64,000 bases of DNA from Gonatopus flavifemur (GCA_018340375.1 JAFFJZ010000014.1:3410001-3474000), one strand, 5' to 3'; shown: positions 23,661-34,438, numbered from the stretch's first letter. Translations and numbers: made by a program. The notes: generated by a model not told the origin, from the sequence alone.

Positions 23661-24075
23661 GCCATGAGCAACGTTCTTGAGTAAAAAGAGCTAGCTTTTC
23701 TCCTGGGTGAGGGTCTTTTGGCCAAGAGATTTTCGGCCGAATTTTCTGTATTGGAGAATAACTAGTATTCCCTGGGAATTTGTAGTGACTTCTATTGGAT
23801 CTGCCAATGAGCAAATTTTCAGCCAGAAATATTTTCGGCGAAATGACCTCCTACCTTTTTCGGATGAGGGCCAAATTAAAGAAGTCATTGTTTGATTAGG
23901 GAGAGTATGATGTATCGGTTTTCCCAACCAACGGTTTCGTTGATTTCATCCCCATTCTGTTTTTCATTCATGGATATATTACAATAGAAAGAGCAAACAT
24001 GGAACTTTTACCCTGGGGAGTCATTGGGCCGAATTGATATAATATGACATCCATTAGTCCTTTTCTAGTGACTTA
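23661..24075. other. No gene recognised
   Basis: Short overlapping frames on both strands without resemblance; recurrent TTTTCGGC words but no clear repeat. Confidence 0.4.
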
Positions 24076-24077
24076 TA

Positions 24078-24371
24078 CACAGTAAGAAAAACTCCGTCAT
24101 TGTGTAAAAAAGAAGTACGTGTCAAAATTCAAGTGTTCAATATTTAACTACGTGTTAAAATTCAAATGTTGAATATCTAACACTTTTGTGTGTTCATTTA
24201 ACACACTGATCAAATGCTGTTCGATCGATTCATTTTCAACACATTAAAATGTTATTCGAGTTCAAATTAACACTTTATAAGTGTCACTCTGGAATCAAGA
24301 CACATTGAGTGTGAAGAAAAATGGTTAACATTCGCTTGTATGTTGAATTTGACGAAGAATTTTTTACTGTG
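24078..24371. mobile_element. TA-flanked MITE, CACAGTAAG ends
   Basis: Left CACAGTAAGAAAAACTCCGTC, right GACGAAGAATTTTTTACTGTG, each next to TA (24076-24077, 24372-24373), as for Tc1/mariner-mobilised MITEs. The interior has AACACTT / AAGTGTTC-type repeats. Confidence 0.75.
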
Positions 24372-25081
24372 TAGAAATGACTGGCGATTGTCAAATCATC
24401 ACTTGAATAGAAGAAGATGAATGGAAAAAATAAGAACCACGTTTGGCACTACGTTGGGGTTGCTTCTCTACTGAAAAAAAATAATTGTGGAATTTCTCCC
24501 CAAAAAATGGTGGCAGCAAAGTTCCTCCATAGATTAGGAATTTTTCACCATGATTTGGTGGACTTTCCCTACTATTGTAGGGAATTGAACACCTAAAAAA
24601 CAGAACAGTTCTCCCAAGTGGTAGAAGAATCCCTCATTTTTTATGGAAAAACAATACTAGTGATGTCGGTTTTTTTTATGCATCGGAGAATCGATTATTT
24701 TCCCAAAATATAATCGATTATGAATCGATTCTTTTATGATCCGATTATATGATAATCGATTCTTTTCAGCTGAGAATCGATAAAAAAGAATCGGTAGTAA
24801 TTGATGTAAACCGAGGCCACAAATGAATTGGAAAGATTGCAATCGCAATGTTGTAATCGTGGTTCGTATCATGTTTTGTTCTTTTGGAAAAAACTATGTG
24901 ATTGGTTAAATTTGTATTCTAAACCAATCAGCATCAAAGAATAAACGGAAAACGTGATATTACCAATCAGAAACTGGAACATGGTTTTCATATATCGTAG
25001 CAATCTCTCTAACTCATCTCTGCCAAGGGCCATACTAAACTACTAGATCGTTTCAACTGTTTTACATCATTAATATGCAAT

Positions 25082-26114
25082 CACGAAGTAAGATAAAAGG
25101 AGACTCATCTGGTGAAATTGAAGTGGCACACTTTTTTGGGAATTATTACAAGTCAAATATCGCCACTTGTGGCGCTGCAAACGTTACAAACACAACTAAC
25201 TTCATGTCTCAGAAAAATTAAATCCCCGATGGAACGTAACCTCTAATAAGGGTATTTTGTGTATGCGAAGTTTTTCTTTTTGCAATAAAGTCAATGACTA
25301 CTTATTTTGTGTATAAGAATTTGGTTGTGCACAGGGGGCATAATCTCGAATAGAAAATTTTCAAACGGATTTCAGCGCTGCCATACGGTAGTACAGTGAA
25401 CTATTTTACATGTATACACTAACACTAATTCGAAAATCGGTGTGATTTGTTCATTGTTTGTGTTAGTTGTATCTATGGCGAATAATTCACTGTACTACCG
25501 TACGGCAGCGCTGACATCCGTTTGAGAATGTTGCATTTGAGATTATGCCCCCTGGTTGTGCATACCATTTCACTCAATAAATGATTATTCAATTCAAAAA
25601 ATCTTTGTGTATACGGAATTTGGATGCTATTCCATTAATCTTCAATAAATTGATTGAACTTTGTATATCATGAGTATGGGTGTATTCCTTGAACTCAATA
25701 AATTGATTGAAATACTTGGTGTATTAGTGAATGATTTAGTTTCATCATACCCTAATTTGCAACCAGGTATAAAACAATGATTTCGTAACATGATGATTGT
25801 TTTTCACATGTATTCATAAAATATTTCATATCCCACATTCAATTTCATTCTTCTTGTTTTTTCTTAACAATATAACCTGAAATCAAATTTCAGTTATATA
25901 TTTGAACTACGACATGAAATGAGCTCTGGTAACTGAGTCATAGAATGAAAATGAGATGTTGAACCATATGCGTATTTTCGGAATATCGGTAACGTACGCA
26001 GCGCCACGAGTCACCACTATCGGCGATATTTGGAACTTAATAATTCTCAAAAAACTGTGCCACGTTTTTGATAAAATCCCGTGAGAGATGAGTCTCCTTT
26101 TATCTTACTTCGTG
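25082..26114. mobile_element. 1033-bp hAT-type element with perfect 8-bp duplication
   Basis: CACGAAGTAAGATAAAAGGA and complement, flanked on both sides by TATGCAAT (25074-25081, 26115-26122). Inner arms (GGCACACTTTTTTGGGAATT and complement) extend the inverted repeat. No ORF of size. Contains a second, younger element. Confidence 0.9.
25332..25554. mobile_element. 223-bp MITE nested in the preceding element
   Basis: CAGGGGGCATAATCTCGAAT ends and complement, flanked by GTTGTGCA on both sides (25324-25331, 25555-25562). Arms contain TCAGCGCTGCC and complement. hAT-type by end sequence and 8-bp duplication. Confidence 0.9.
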
Positions 26115-26208
26115 TATGCAATCAATTACATTGATCTTTGGATCAAAAAGTTCAGAATTAATCGGAGAATCCAGCTCTGGTTTCAAAATACTGGAAGATG
26201 TGTTAAGT

Positions 26209-26326
26209 TGTAATTTCATGCGAGCGATAAGCGACGAGCGATACGTTAGCTAAAAAGAAAGGTAATGTGGGACCTCTCCCTTTATCCAAGGTGTCGCTCG
26301 TCGCTCATCGCTCGTATGAAATTACA
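26209..26326. repeat. Foldback, GAGCGA-rich
   Basis: TGTAATTTCATGCGAGCGAT at the left pairs with ATCGCTCGTATGAAATTACA at the right; inner AGCGACGAGCGA pairs too. Confidence 0.7.
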
Positions 26327-26724
26327 CCTTTATATTCGTTGTAATATTGAAAAAAAAAACCAAATGGAGGTTCCTCATTGGCTGGAAACGAAATTTCTTT
26401 CTAATTAATTATAAAAACTTTGTCAAACAATCAACAGACCAGAGCCGGATTGTTTGATGGATTCTGAATCTTTTGATCCCAAGTTTCATGTAATTCATTG
26501 AATATTGTTCCCGGATACACCGGAGGACCAAACAGAAGTTTGGGTCTTATTAAAATAAAATTTGTTTGATGAGAAATGTGCAGATTTCGAATGAGCTGTT
26601 GGAGAACGGAATAATTCTGAATGAGTTTGAATCATTTTCAATAGAAGATTTGAACCATCAATCGGTTTGAATGATTGTTTTCACAGGGTAGCATGAGTAT
26701 CCGGGGTAATCGAAGCATTAAAAC

Positions 26725-26877
26725 GGTAGTATGTGAGAAGCCCGACTGGCAATAACCCCGACTGCTTGCCATTGGCTAAAAACTGGTCAATTCTAGTGAA
26801 ATCACTAAACATTCCTGGGGATCAGCCAATAGTAGTGGAGTCAGGCTTATTATCAGTCAGGCTTCTTGCATACTCCC
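26725..26877. repeat. Foldback with ~53-bp arms
   Basis: GGTAGTATGTGAGAAGCCCG pairs with complement near 26877 (CAGGCTTCTTGCATACTCCC); the arms end at GCCATTGGCT / AGCCAATAG. Confidence 0.7.
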
Positions 26878-27081
26878 ATTGAAACTCATTATCTACTCAA
26901 TCAATGAAGCAAGATCTCAGAATTTCCTAAATAACGACAGAATGTTTGAAAATCTTCCCATTCGAACTGACACGGACTTTTTTGATTCACCGTACTACTC
27001 ACATATTCGATGGAATAGAGAGAGAAATCTCTTGTTAGAGAGGGATAGCTGACTGCAATGTAATGAGAAGTTAGACTATCT

Positions 27082-27574
27082 GAATGTCCCGAAATTCAAT
27101 ATCCCGAAATTTTATTTCCCGAAAAGATATATGTCGAAGTCTGATATCGTCGGTACTATTCCAAAACCTTGTATCGCGGTTTTTGACGGTTTCTTGTTTC
27201 CATCGGAAAATTGATCAGTACACGCTAATACACGTATTAACAAAACTCTCATAAACAAATACTCACTTAATGTTTGTTAATTAAACACAATCAGTACCAT
27301 ATAACTTAATTATATATGTATTCAGTATGTACTAATAATTCTTCCGATGGAACAAAGAAACCGTCAAAAACCGAGATACGAGGTTTTAGAATAGTACCAA
27401 CGATATGTCTAAAAAATTATATCTTGAAACTTCATGCTTCGAAACTTCATATACCAAAGATATGGAATTTCAGGACATTAAATATCAGATATAATTTTTC
27501 GAGATGAAACTTTTCAGATCATAAAATTTCGGGACGAAGTCATTTCGGGATATTGAACTTTCGGAATATTGGGC
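27082..27574. repeat. Foldback MITE with CCCGAAAT words
   Basis: The left arm has three CCCGAAA words, the right arm the complements (TTTCGGGAC, ATTTCGGGATATTGAA). An inner palindrome (TTCCATCGGAA / TTCCGATGGAA with GGTTTTTGACGGTTTC) shows the element is folded over almost its whole length. Confidence 0.7.
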
Positions 27575-27580
27575 AGTATA

Positions 27581-27790
27581 CAGTCGGTGGATTTAATCCG
27601 TTCCTCATTATTTTTGATGAGTTGTGGAAAACTATCTGATAATTCATAAATTTTCGATGAAAATCAAATTTCAACCACCTAAACATTTGAGGAATAATCC
27701 AAATTGAATTTTATGAATACAATCGAAATAAATTTGTGGGTGTTCTCAAATTGATGAAATAAGGAGGGAACGGATTAAATCCACCCACTG
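27581..27790. mobile_element. TA-flanked MITE
   Basis: CAGTCGGTGGATTTAATCCG and complement (CGGATTAAATCCACCCACTG), with TA at 27579-27580 and 27791-27792. Confidence 0.85.
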
Positions 27791-27795
27791 TACAT

Positions 27796-28102
27796 TAGGG
27801 ATCCTTCAATGAGGGATCGGACAATCAGTCGCCATTAGTGGGATACTTCCGGTTTTTTCTATAGTTTAGTTAAGCATGCAAAGTGTATGTTATTTTATTA
27901 AAATCATTTTTCTCAAATATATTACATGCTTTGTTCGAAGAATGTTTCAGATTCACTTAATTGTAAGTATTATACATGAATAAGCTGACTTTAAATATGT
28001 ATCTCGAATATTTTCATAAATATCAGTACCTATCCCACTAATGGCGGCCGACCAATCCGTAATCAGCAGTTGATTGTCCGATCCCTCATTAAAGGATCCC
28101 TA
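27796..28102. mobile_element. MITE with 10-bp target duplication
   Basis: TAGGGATCCTTCAATGAGGG and complement. CACTGTACAT occurs directly before (27786-27795) and directly after (28103-28112). The left duplication includes the last five bases of the preceding MITE, so it inserted into that element's edge. Confidence 0.85.
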
Positions 28103-28110
28103 CACTGTAC

Positions 28111-28338
28111 ATACCATAATACTGAATGTTCATAACCCCGGATACTCATGCAAGCGACTGTCGCGCGCGACACAATTAGAAGGAAGCAGAGAGATGTTTT
28201 CAACTCGGATCTCTTTTTTCTTCTCATGATGTCGCACGCGACAGTCGCTAGCATGAGTCTCCGGCCTAATGCCGAAAAAATCCTAGTCCTGAACCGATGA
28301 GGAAAATTGGGCGTTATGGGTATTCGGTATTATGGTAT
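28111..28338. mobile_element. MITE with ATACCATAATAC ends, holding a nested foldback
   Basis: ATACCATAATACTGAAT at the left, ATTCGGTATTATGGTAT at the right; inner GTTCATAACCCC / GGGCGTTATGGG also pair. The centre is occupied by the foldback at 28138-28264. Confidence 0.7.
28138..28264. repeat. Nested foldback, CGACTGTCGCG arms
   Basis: CCGGATACTCATGCAAGCGA at the left and its complement at the right; the arms continue through CTGTCGCGCGCGACA. Lies inside 28111-28338. Confidence 0.75.
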
Positions 28339-28975
28339 ACTACGCTACTCACAAGGCTTGGGAACTCCTAATACCGTACACGATTTTGATTGCCCGTTTT
28401 TCACAGAATTTTGAATGTAATCGGTTGATCTATGAAAATTGTCCAATCAACATCGTGTATGATCATACTTGAACACGTCCTTGATGCCGAATGCTTGGTG
28501 GTTCATTCATGTTTACGTTCATATCGCTTGTGCGTAAATGCCTTTATTCATCCGCTTACCTTTATACGTTGAGAATACTGTTGTGCTATTTTACTTTCAG
28601 AATTGTGAGGGGATTTCATGTTTCGAAAGCCATCACTAAGATTCAAGATGCCATGAAATATCAATCTTTGCATACATTTTTGTGTATTTTAGAATTCAGA
28701 AAAGTATTTGATTAAGGTCGAAAATACACGTGAATTACACAAGATAAGTTTTATACCTGAACTCTGCCACTTTATTTCTTTGCATGTGTGCTTATAATGG
28801 AAAAGAATATTCCTCATATTTAGATATCACAAACTACTTTGAATACTAAAAGAATTCGTGCATCAAATGTAAGTAGAATATAACATATACTCATACATTG
28901 TGAAAAAATTCATTACGAAAATTATCATTTGTGAAAAAAACAATATCATTTCTTAGATTTGATCATAGCCTCAAA

Positions 28976-31483
28976 ATGTCTGCGTCAGAGAAAAACAGTG
29001 CACATTCCAAATCAGCGAATAAATCAGAAAAAGCAGGTTTATTGAAAAAATGGTTTAAAAAACATGATGATGTCTCTGCAGTATGTGGTTCCTGTGGGAA
29101 TGTATATGAAAATCATGGTAACACAACAAATCTTTGGAATCACCTCAAGAGGAAACATAAAAACTTGATCAACTTGAATGAAGGTCCATCTCAGAAGAAG
29201 TTGATTGTATCCCTTGATGAAGAACATGAATATAAAAATTCTATTGATGATCCTTCTATTCCTCAGTCTTCTCGGACCAATACACATACTGACCAAGCTA
29301 ACAAAGATTTTGTGCCTAAAATAGGTTGCTCTAATCCATCGAAAATGAAGCAGCCTTTAATAGATAGAACATTCAAAAACATTGAATCTTACTCAGGTAA
29401 TATTTCACAATGAGCAAACTATTTAGTTGTCGTAACTAACTATTTAGTGAAATACGACCTTAAATGAAAAATTTAGTTATCTCAATTAAAAACTGTTGTT
29501 AACGCAAACAATATTCCATTTCCGGCAACTTGAATTTTGTATTCGATGTCGTTTTTTGTTCCTACAACTGAAGAGTTTTTTCAGTGCATGATTTGAAAGA
29601 TTTTATAGCAACACTAAAGAAAATTTGAATATATCAAACAAATCATATAATTTTCCATATCCAAAAAGAGATTTCTTGAATATGATTCAATTATTTCCTT
29701 GGTATACATCGATAAGATATGGAAATCCCTAATTTTTCATGATTTCTGACAAGTATAAGAAACATGAGTTTTGAGAAGATGTACAGTGAAATAAGATTGT
29801 TATCATATCATCATCATCATCATTTGTTATAATATCATTTTTGTTGAAAGCTTAAAGAATTATGTTTTTTTTTTCCATTATTGATCATGTGCAATATTTT
29901 TTTATATTCCAGGTGAAAACGAAAAGTCAAATCGAATCACGAATTCACTCTTATATATGATAGCAAGAGATTGTTTGCCGCTTTCTATCACGGAAAAAGA
30001 AGGTTTCAAAAAATTTATGCACAACGTGAATCCATTATACAAATTAAACAGCAGAACCACAATTACTAGTCGTATTGATGATAAATATATCATCATCAGT
30101 GATATAATTAAGAGGTCATTTTTGAAAGTGAGAAATTTTGTTCTCACGACAGATATATGGACCGATCCTTATAATACAAAAAGTTATCTAGGAATTACAT
30201 TTCATTTCGTAGATGAAGATAAATTCCAACTTCAGGCAATCTCTCTGGGAGTTGAACCTCTTAATGAAGAGCATGATGCAATATATTTGGGAAAAATTTT
30301 AAAACAAATTTGCGATCAGTGGAATATTGAGGACGAAAAAATTGTGGTGATTGTGACGGACAATGCAGCAAATATAAAAAAAGCAGTAACTGATACATTT
30401 GGTTTGCAAAAACATCTTCCTTGTTTTGCGCACACACTCAATCTAGTTGTGCAAGATTCTTTGAATTGCACTCCTGAAATTAAGATCCTGATCAATAGAG
30501 TAAAAGCAATCGTGACATTTTTTAAGCAGAGTATAAATGCTGCAGATGAACTTCGCGACTGTCAAATTGAAGCAGGCAAACAAGGGAACATTCTCAAACT
30601 GAAGCAGGACATTGAAACCCGTTGGAATTCAACTTTTTACATGTTGAACAGATTCACTGAATTGGCAGACGGGATAAGTAGTGTGCTGTTCAGAAGAGAT
30701 CACCCTGTTATGTTAGCACACGCAGATATGCAGACGATTGAAGATACTGTTGCCATTTTATCGCCCATAGAAAAAGTTACAGTGGAAATATCAGGTGAAC
30801 AGTGCGTGACAGGGACAAAAATTATTCCACGTGTGAATATTATGCAAAAACATATTGAAAAAGTAATTCCTGTCACAACCACGGCTCGAAGTCTCCACAC
30901 TGATATTTGTAAACAATTGAAAAGAAGATTTCGCTCAGATGAATCTAGTCTGGAAAAGAATCACTTTCTCCCAATTTGCACCATATTGGATCCACGATTT
31001 GAAAAATTACATTTTTCCAGTCCTTTAGCAATTTCAAGTGCAATAAATAAACTCTCTCATTTAATCAAAGAAAAATGCAGAAGTAATGAAATATCTGTTT
31101 CATGTCCACCGTCTGATCAAAGAATTTCTGAGATCCAGAATTCAGATAATTTATGGAATATTCATGAGGAACTAAAATCAAATCATTCTCAGAATCGTAA
31201 TGTCGTAGACGGTATTCCTACTGAATTGAAGCAGTATTTAGATGCACCATTGAGTGATAGAAACGAGCATGTGCTTGAATATTGGCAGAAAATGAAATGT
31301 GTATATCCAAATTTGTGTGAAATTTTTTTGAAATATGTTATAGTTGTAGGCACTTCGGTCCCTTCTGAAAGGCTGTTTAGCAAGACAGGAAACATTCTGG
31401 AGGCAAAGAGGAATAGACTTTTAGATAAGAGAGCTCCAAGACTAATTTTCTTGAGTTCTATTGATGAATTTTATTGGGAATGA
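28976..31483 (+). CDS. Intact two-exon hAT transposase with BED zinc finger
   Basis: Would bind the hAT ends and cut out the element. Exon 1 is 28976-29396 (ATG: MSASEKNSAHSKS), the intron 29397-29912 (CAG|GTAATA ... TATTCCAG|GT), exon 2 29913-31483; the splice joins one base to two (GGT) and keeps frame, giving 663 residues. Residues about 20-65 form a BED finger (VCGSCG, then NTTNLWNHLKRKH). The RNase H-like core follows: first D in LTTDIWTDPYNTKSY, second in VIVTDNAANIKKAV, CFAHTLNLVVQDS, and a likely catalytic E in SGEQCVTGTKIIP. DIETRWNST and the C-terminal hATC dimerisation block (VGTSVPSERLFSKTGNILE) are all present. No stop or frameshift, so it may be functional. Similar to ZBED-type proteins, so host domestication is the alternative. 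Confidence 0.85.
29397..29912 (+). other. Phase-1 intron of the hAT transposase gene
   Basis: 516 bp, GTAATATTTC to TTTTATATTCCAG. Ends fit the two open exons exactly. Confidence 0.75.
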
Positions 31484-31698
31484 TGATATTGTAAACATTT
31501 TTCTTCGAAACTGAACGTTCTTTGTGAATTTTTCTTCTTATGATTTCAAAGAAATACAAATATATATGGAATGATGAAAATGTGAATGATTTTTGGTCTC
31601 TAAATTTCTAATGCCATATAGTATTATGAATCCAATATTGCTAAACTATCTCATAATTACTTGAAGACTAAATTCGCTTCGTAATCAATCGAAAAGTG

Positions 31699-32012
31699 GT
31701 AAATCAGAATAAGTCCGAATACAAACAATCCCGAAGCGCAGTCCCAGACAGCACAAGAGTTCTAAAAGAGTTCATAAGGAATACAATGTATTCGTATAGA
31801 ACTCTTTTAGAACTCTTGTGCTATCTGGGGTAGGCTCGAAGTTCATAATCCCGAATGGCAATAGTCCCGAAATATAACTATACGTTACTACTCATCTGCA
31901 AATCGGAAAAAACATAACTAAACTTTTTGCGGGACTATTACCATTCGGGATCATGAACTTCGGGTCTACTGCACTTCGGGATTGTTTCTATTCGGGCTTA
32001 TTCTGGTTTTAC
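31699..32012. mobile_element. MITE with GTAAATCAGAATAAG ends, holding a nested foldback
   Basis: GTAAATCAGAATAAGTCCGA pairs with CGGGCTTATTCTGGTTTTAC; inner AACAATCCCGAAG and CTTCGGGATTGTT also pair. Interrupted by 31745-31827. Confidence 0.7.
31745..31827. repeat. 83-bp nested foldback
   Basis: CAGACAGCACAAGAGTTCTA and complement TAGAACTCTTGTGCTATCTG; nearly perfect arms. Confidence 0.75.
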
Positions 32013-32163
32013 CTTGAAAAACAAAAAAACAAATATAGAATCGATTATTTGAGAATCGATTCTTTTTGTTTCGATGCATCGATTAAAAGAATCGATTCGG
32101 AGAAAATAATCGATTCTCAGAATCGATTCGATTTTTGCTCAGAACCGACATCACAAACCTGAC

Positions 32164-32886
32164 GTGTACTCTTCTCTCCCACCACGGTGAGTCAAGAGCA
32201 AAAGAGGAAAAAAATATATTAGTTCTTTCTTCCCCCTCCTCTATACACACGGTATACACGACTGGAAGGGAATTTTCTTTCTTTCCGAAAAACTCTCGTA
32301 GAAACATCCGTAATCAAATTATATATGTTCAATCTTTGTACATTACGAGTTTCCTTCCGAAAACTCTCGTAGAATCATCTGTAATGAGTACATATTCGGT
32401 TTTTCATTCATTGTACATTACGAGTTTCTTTTCGAAAAACTCTCGTAGAAACATCCGTAATCAAATTATATCTGTTCACCTCTGTACATTACGAGTTCCT
32501 CTTCGGGAACTCTTGTAGAAATATCAGTAAATCAAGATTATATCTGATTTACTCATTGTACATTCAGATCATTTTCGGAAATTCTCGTAGAAAGGTTTAT
32601 AAACAAAATCTCATCTATTTCATGTTTTCCATAGATTCTTTGAAAGGAATAAAATATTTGTTAAACGAATTCCTCCACATCTAAATTTCTTTCACTTTAA
32701 CCTTAACCACTACACTGGGGGTGCAGATAAGAGAATCTATATCTTATCGAGAGCTTAAAGCCAGGAGCGGGTGCCTACTCGCTTTTCCAATCGAGCCACT
32801 CCGGTTGGGAAAGTGCTTCATTTTCTTTTACGTATATAACGAGATTTTTCGTCTTTTCACATACAGAAAATCCCGTTATATAACAT
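32164..32886 (+). repeat. Possible 5' LTR of the Gypsy element
   Basis: Begins TGTACTCTTCTC just after the hAT end and ends ATATAACA. It is followed at once by TTGGTGCTAAGTGTGGGG, which resembles the TTGGTGCTAGAAGTGGG primer sites I recall from insect Gypsy elements. It contains a tandem repeat and a hairpin (ATATAACGAGATTTT / AAAATCCCGTTATAT) near its 3' end. No second LTR copy was found, so this is tentative. Confidence 0.35.
32275..32600. repeat. ~72-bp tandem repeat, about five units
   Basis: CTCTCGTAG (or CTCTTGTAG) recurs at about 32293, 32364, 32440, 32510 and 32582. Each unit has ACGAGTTTC and GAAAACTCTCGT, which can pair as a small hairpin, then TGTACATT. Confidence 0.8.
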
Positions 32887-32904
32887 TGGTGCTAAGTGTG
32901 GGGT
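32887..32904 (+). promoter_or_regulatory. Primer-binding-site-like sequence
   Basis: TTGGTGCTAAGTGTGGGG immediately follows the possible LTR end. Position and wording fit a retrotransposon minus-strand primer site; the matching tRNA cannot be named from here. Confidence 0.35.
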
Positions 32905-33146
32905 ACAAGTTCCTGTCAATTTTTTCAGTTACTTTGCTAACTTTGTTGTCCAAAATCTTGACAGAGACTCCGCTCAATAACTCAGTGTACTGTGGTTATT
33001 CTTCTTTCGTTGCATTCAACGATATACTTTTTCTTCTTCCTCCTCTATACTTCGATGCGACGAACGCGTGTATAACACGCCGTACGAATTTCTTCTTCAC
33101 TACGTTGAAGAAGAATCGATTCTTCTTCAACGTCGTCGACAACATA

Positions 33147-34436
33147 CAGGTTGGTTGAAAAGTTTCTGCGCTCGAAATTAAAGAATACTGTTTTTGTTAC
33201 GAAATATATTTTTTTATTCAATATAATCTCCTAGAAGCTCAATACACTTGTTCCAATGATCTTCCAATAATTTTATCCCATCCTTATAATGGTTTTCCGG
33301 AAGCTCTGCAAAATAACCGTCTCCGGCTGCTATGGCCTCTTCATTCGACGAAAAATGCTTTCCACGAAGGAATTGTTTCAGATTTCTGAAGAGATAGTAG
33401 TCGCTAGGAGCCAAATTTGGCGAATACGGTGGATGTTCAAGCAATTCGTACTTGAGTTCTTTGAATTTAGCCATCGTCAAAACACTTTTGTGAGCAGGTG
33501 CATTATCTTGATGAAAAATGATTTTTTTCTTCTTTAAACCAGGTTTTTTCTCACGAATTTTTTCATCCAGCTGATCCAAAAGGCTGCAGTAATATTCGGA
33601 GTTGATTGTTTTACCTTTCTGAAGATAATCAATGAACAAAATTCCTTTTGCATCCCAAAAAACTGATGCCATAACCTTCTGTGCTGATCGTTGTGACTTC
33701 ACCTGCTTTGGAGATGAACAACCAGCTTCAGTCCACTGTAAACGTTCTTGTTTCAATTTAGGATCATGGTGGTAGATCCAAGTCTCATCCATAGTTATAA
33801 AACGACGCAAGAAGTCGGTTTTATTCTGCTTAAAACGCTCCAAATTACGCTGAGAAATTTGTTTCCGATCCAGTTTTTGTTGAATTGTCAACGTGTGCGG
33901 CACTAACTTTCCAAACAGTTTTTTCATACGTAATTCTTCATGTAAAATATGGAGTACTCGTTCGTCTGAGATGCCTATGGCATGAGCAATTTCACGCTTA
34001 GTCAAACTTGGCTCTTCACTAACCATATTATGTACATGCTCAATGATTTCTGCTGTGGTTGCAGTTTTTGGTCGTCCTTCGCATGGATCGTCTTCAAGGC
34101 TAGTACGACCACGTTCAAATTCACCAGCCCAAAATTCAACGGTGCGTTTTGAAGGTGAGGACTCCTCATACACTTCTAACAATTGTTCATAAATTTCCTT
34201 CGCTTTTAAACCCTTCAAAACAAAGAATATAATGACTGCACGATATTCAATTCTTTCCATATTAAGAAAAATCAATGACACGCAACTTCAAATGGCTTGT
34301 GAACAAAGAATGAATTGACAGAATGACTTGTGACTTCGCATGTGTTCTCAGGACAGATATACCAACTTGAGAAAAAAAAAGTTTCGAGCTAGCAGTGCTA
34401 TCTCTTGGTGAGCGCAGGAAATTTTCAACCAACCTG
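33147..34436 (-). mobile_element. Complete mariner element
   Basis: 1290 bp; ends CAGGTTGGTTGAAAAGTTTC and complement (about 28 bp), TA on both sides (33145-33146, 34437-34438). Inserted in the leader of the Gypsy element. Transposase on the minus strand. Confidence 0.9.
33214..34260 (-). CDS. Intact mariner transposase
   Basis: ATG at 34260 (MERIEYRAVIIFFVLKG), 348 residues, the usual mariner length. The paired helix-turn-helix region covers about residues 1-110 (KAKEIYEQLLEVYEE; LTKREIAHAIGISDERV). Catalytic triad: ITMDETWIYHHDP, HQDNAPAHKS, and LAPSDYYLF, with 34 residues between the second and third D (DD34D). The usual YSPDLAPSD reads YSPNLAPSD, a change at a non-catalytic position. EHPPYSP and RNLKQFLRGK are standard. 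No stop or shift. The non-ATG codons upstream to 34281 are not needed. The fragment at 12471-13040 is the same family. Confidence 0.85.
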   Translation of the reverse strand: MERIEYRAVIIFFVLKGLKAKEIYEQLLEVYEESSPSKRTVEFWAGEFERGRTSLEDDPCEGRPKTATTAEIIEHVHNMVSEEPSLTKREIAHAIGISDERVLHILHEELRMKKLFGKLVPHTLTIQQKLDRKQISQRNLERFKQNKTDFLRRFITMDETWIYHHDPKLKQERLQWTEAGCSSPKQVKSQRSAQKVMASVFWDAKGILFIDYLQKGKTINSEYYCSLLDQLDEKIREKKPGLKKKKIIFHQDNAPAHKSVLTMAKFKELKYELLEHPPYSPNLAPSDYYLFRNLKQFLRGKHFSSNEEAIAAGDGYFAELPENHYKDGIKLLEDHWNKCIELLGDYIE

Positions 34437-34438
34437 TA

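Larger units (their letters stand above)
24655..32153 (+). mobile_element. Probable autonomous hAT element, expanded by insertions
   Basis: TAGTGATGTCGG at 24655 faces CCGACATCAC at 32144-32153. Both subterminal regions are dense in AATCGATT words (24700-24800; 32040-32135), and the intact hAT transposase lies between them on the plus strand. The distance is large because at least seven MITEs sit between the left end and the gene and two more after it. No matching 8-bp flanks could be found, so the pairing of these two ends is inference; they could belong to two related elements. Confidence 0.45.

Noticed and set aside
32275..32600. CRISPR-like direct repeats with spacers
   Set aside because: Units are imperfect, continuous and similar over their whole length, without distinct spacers, in a eukaryotic context.
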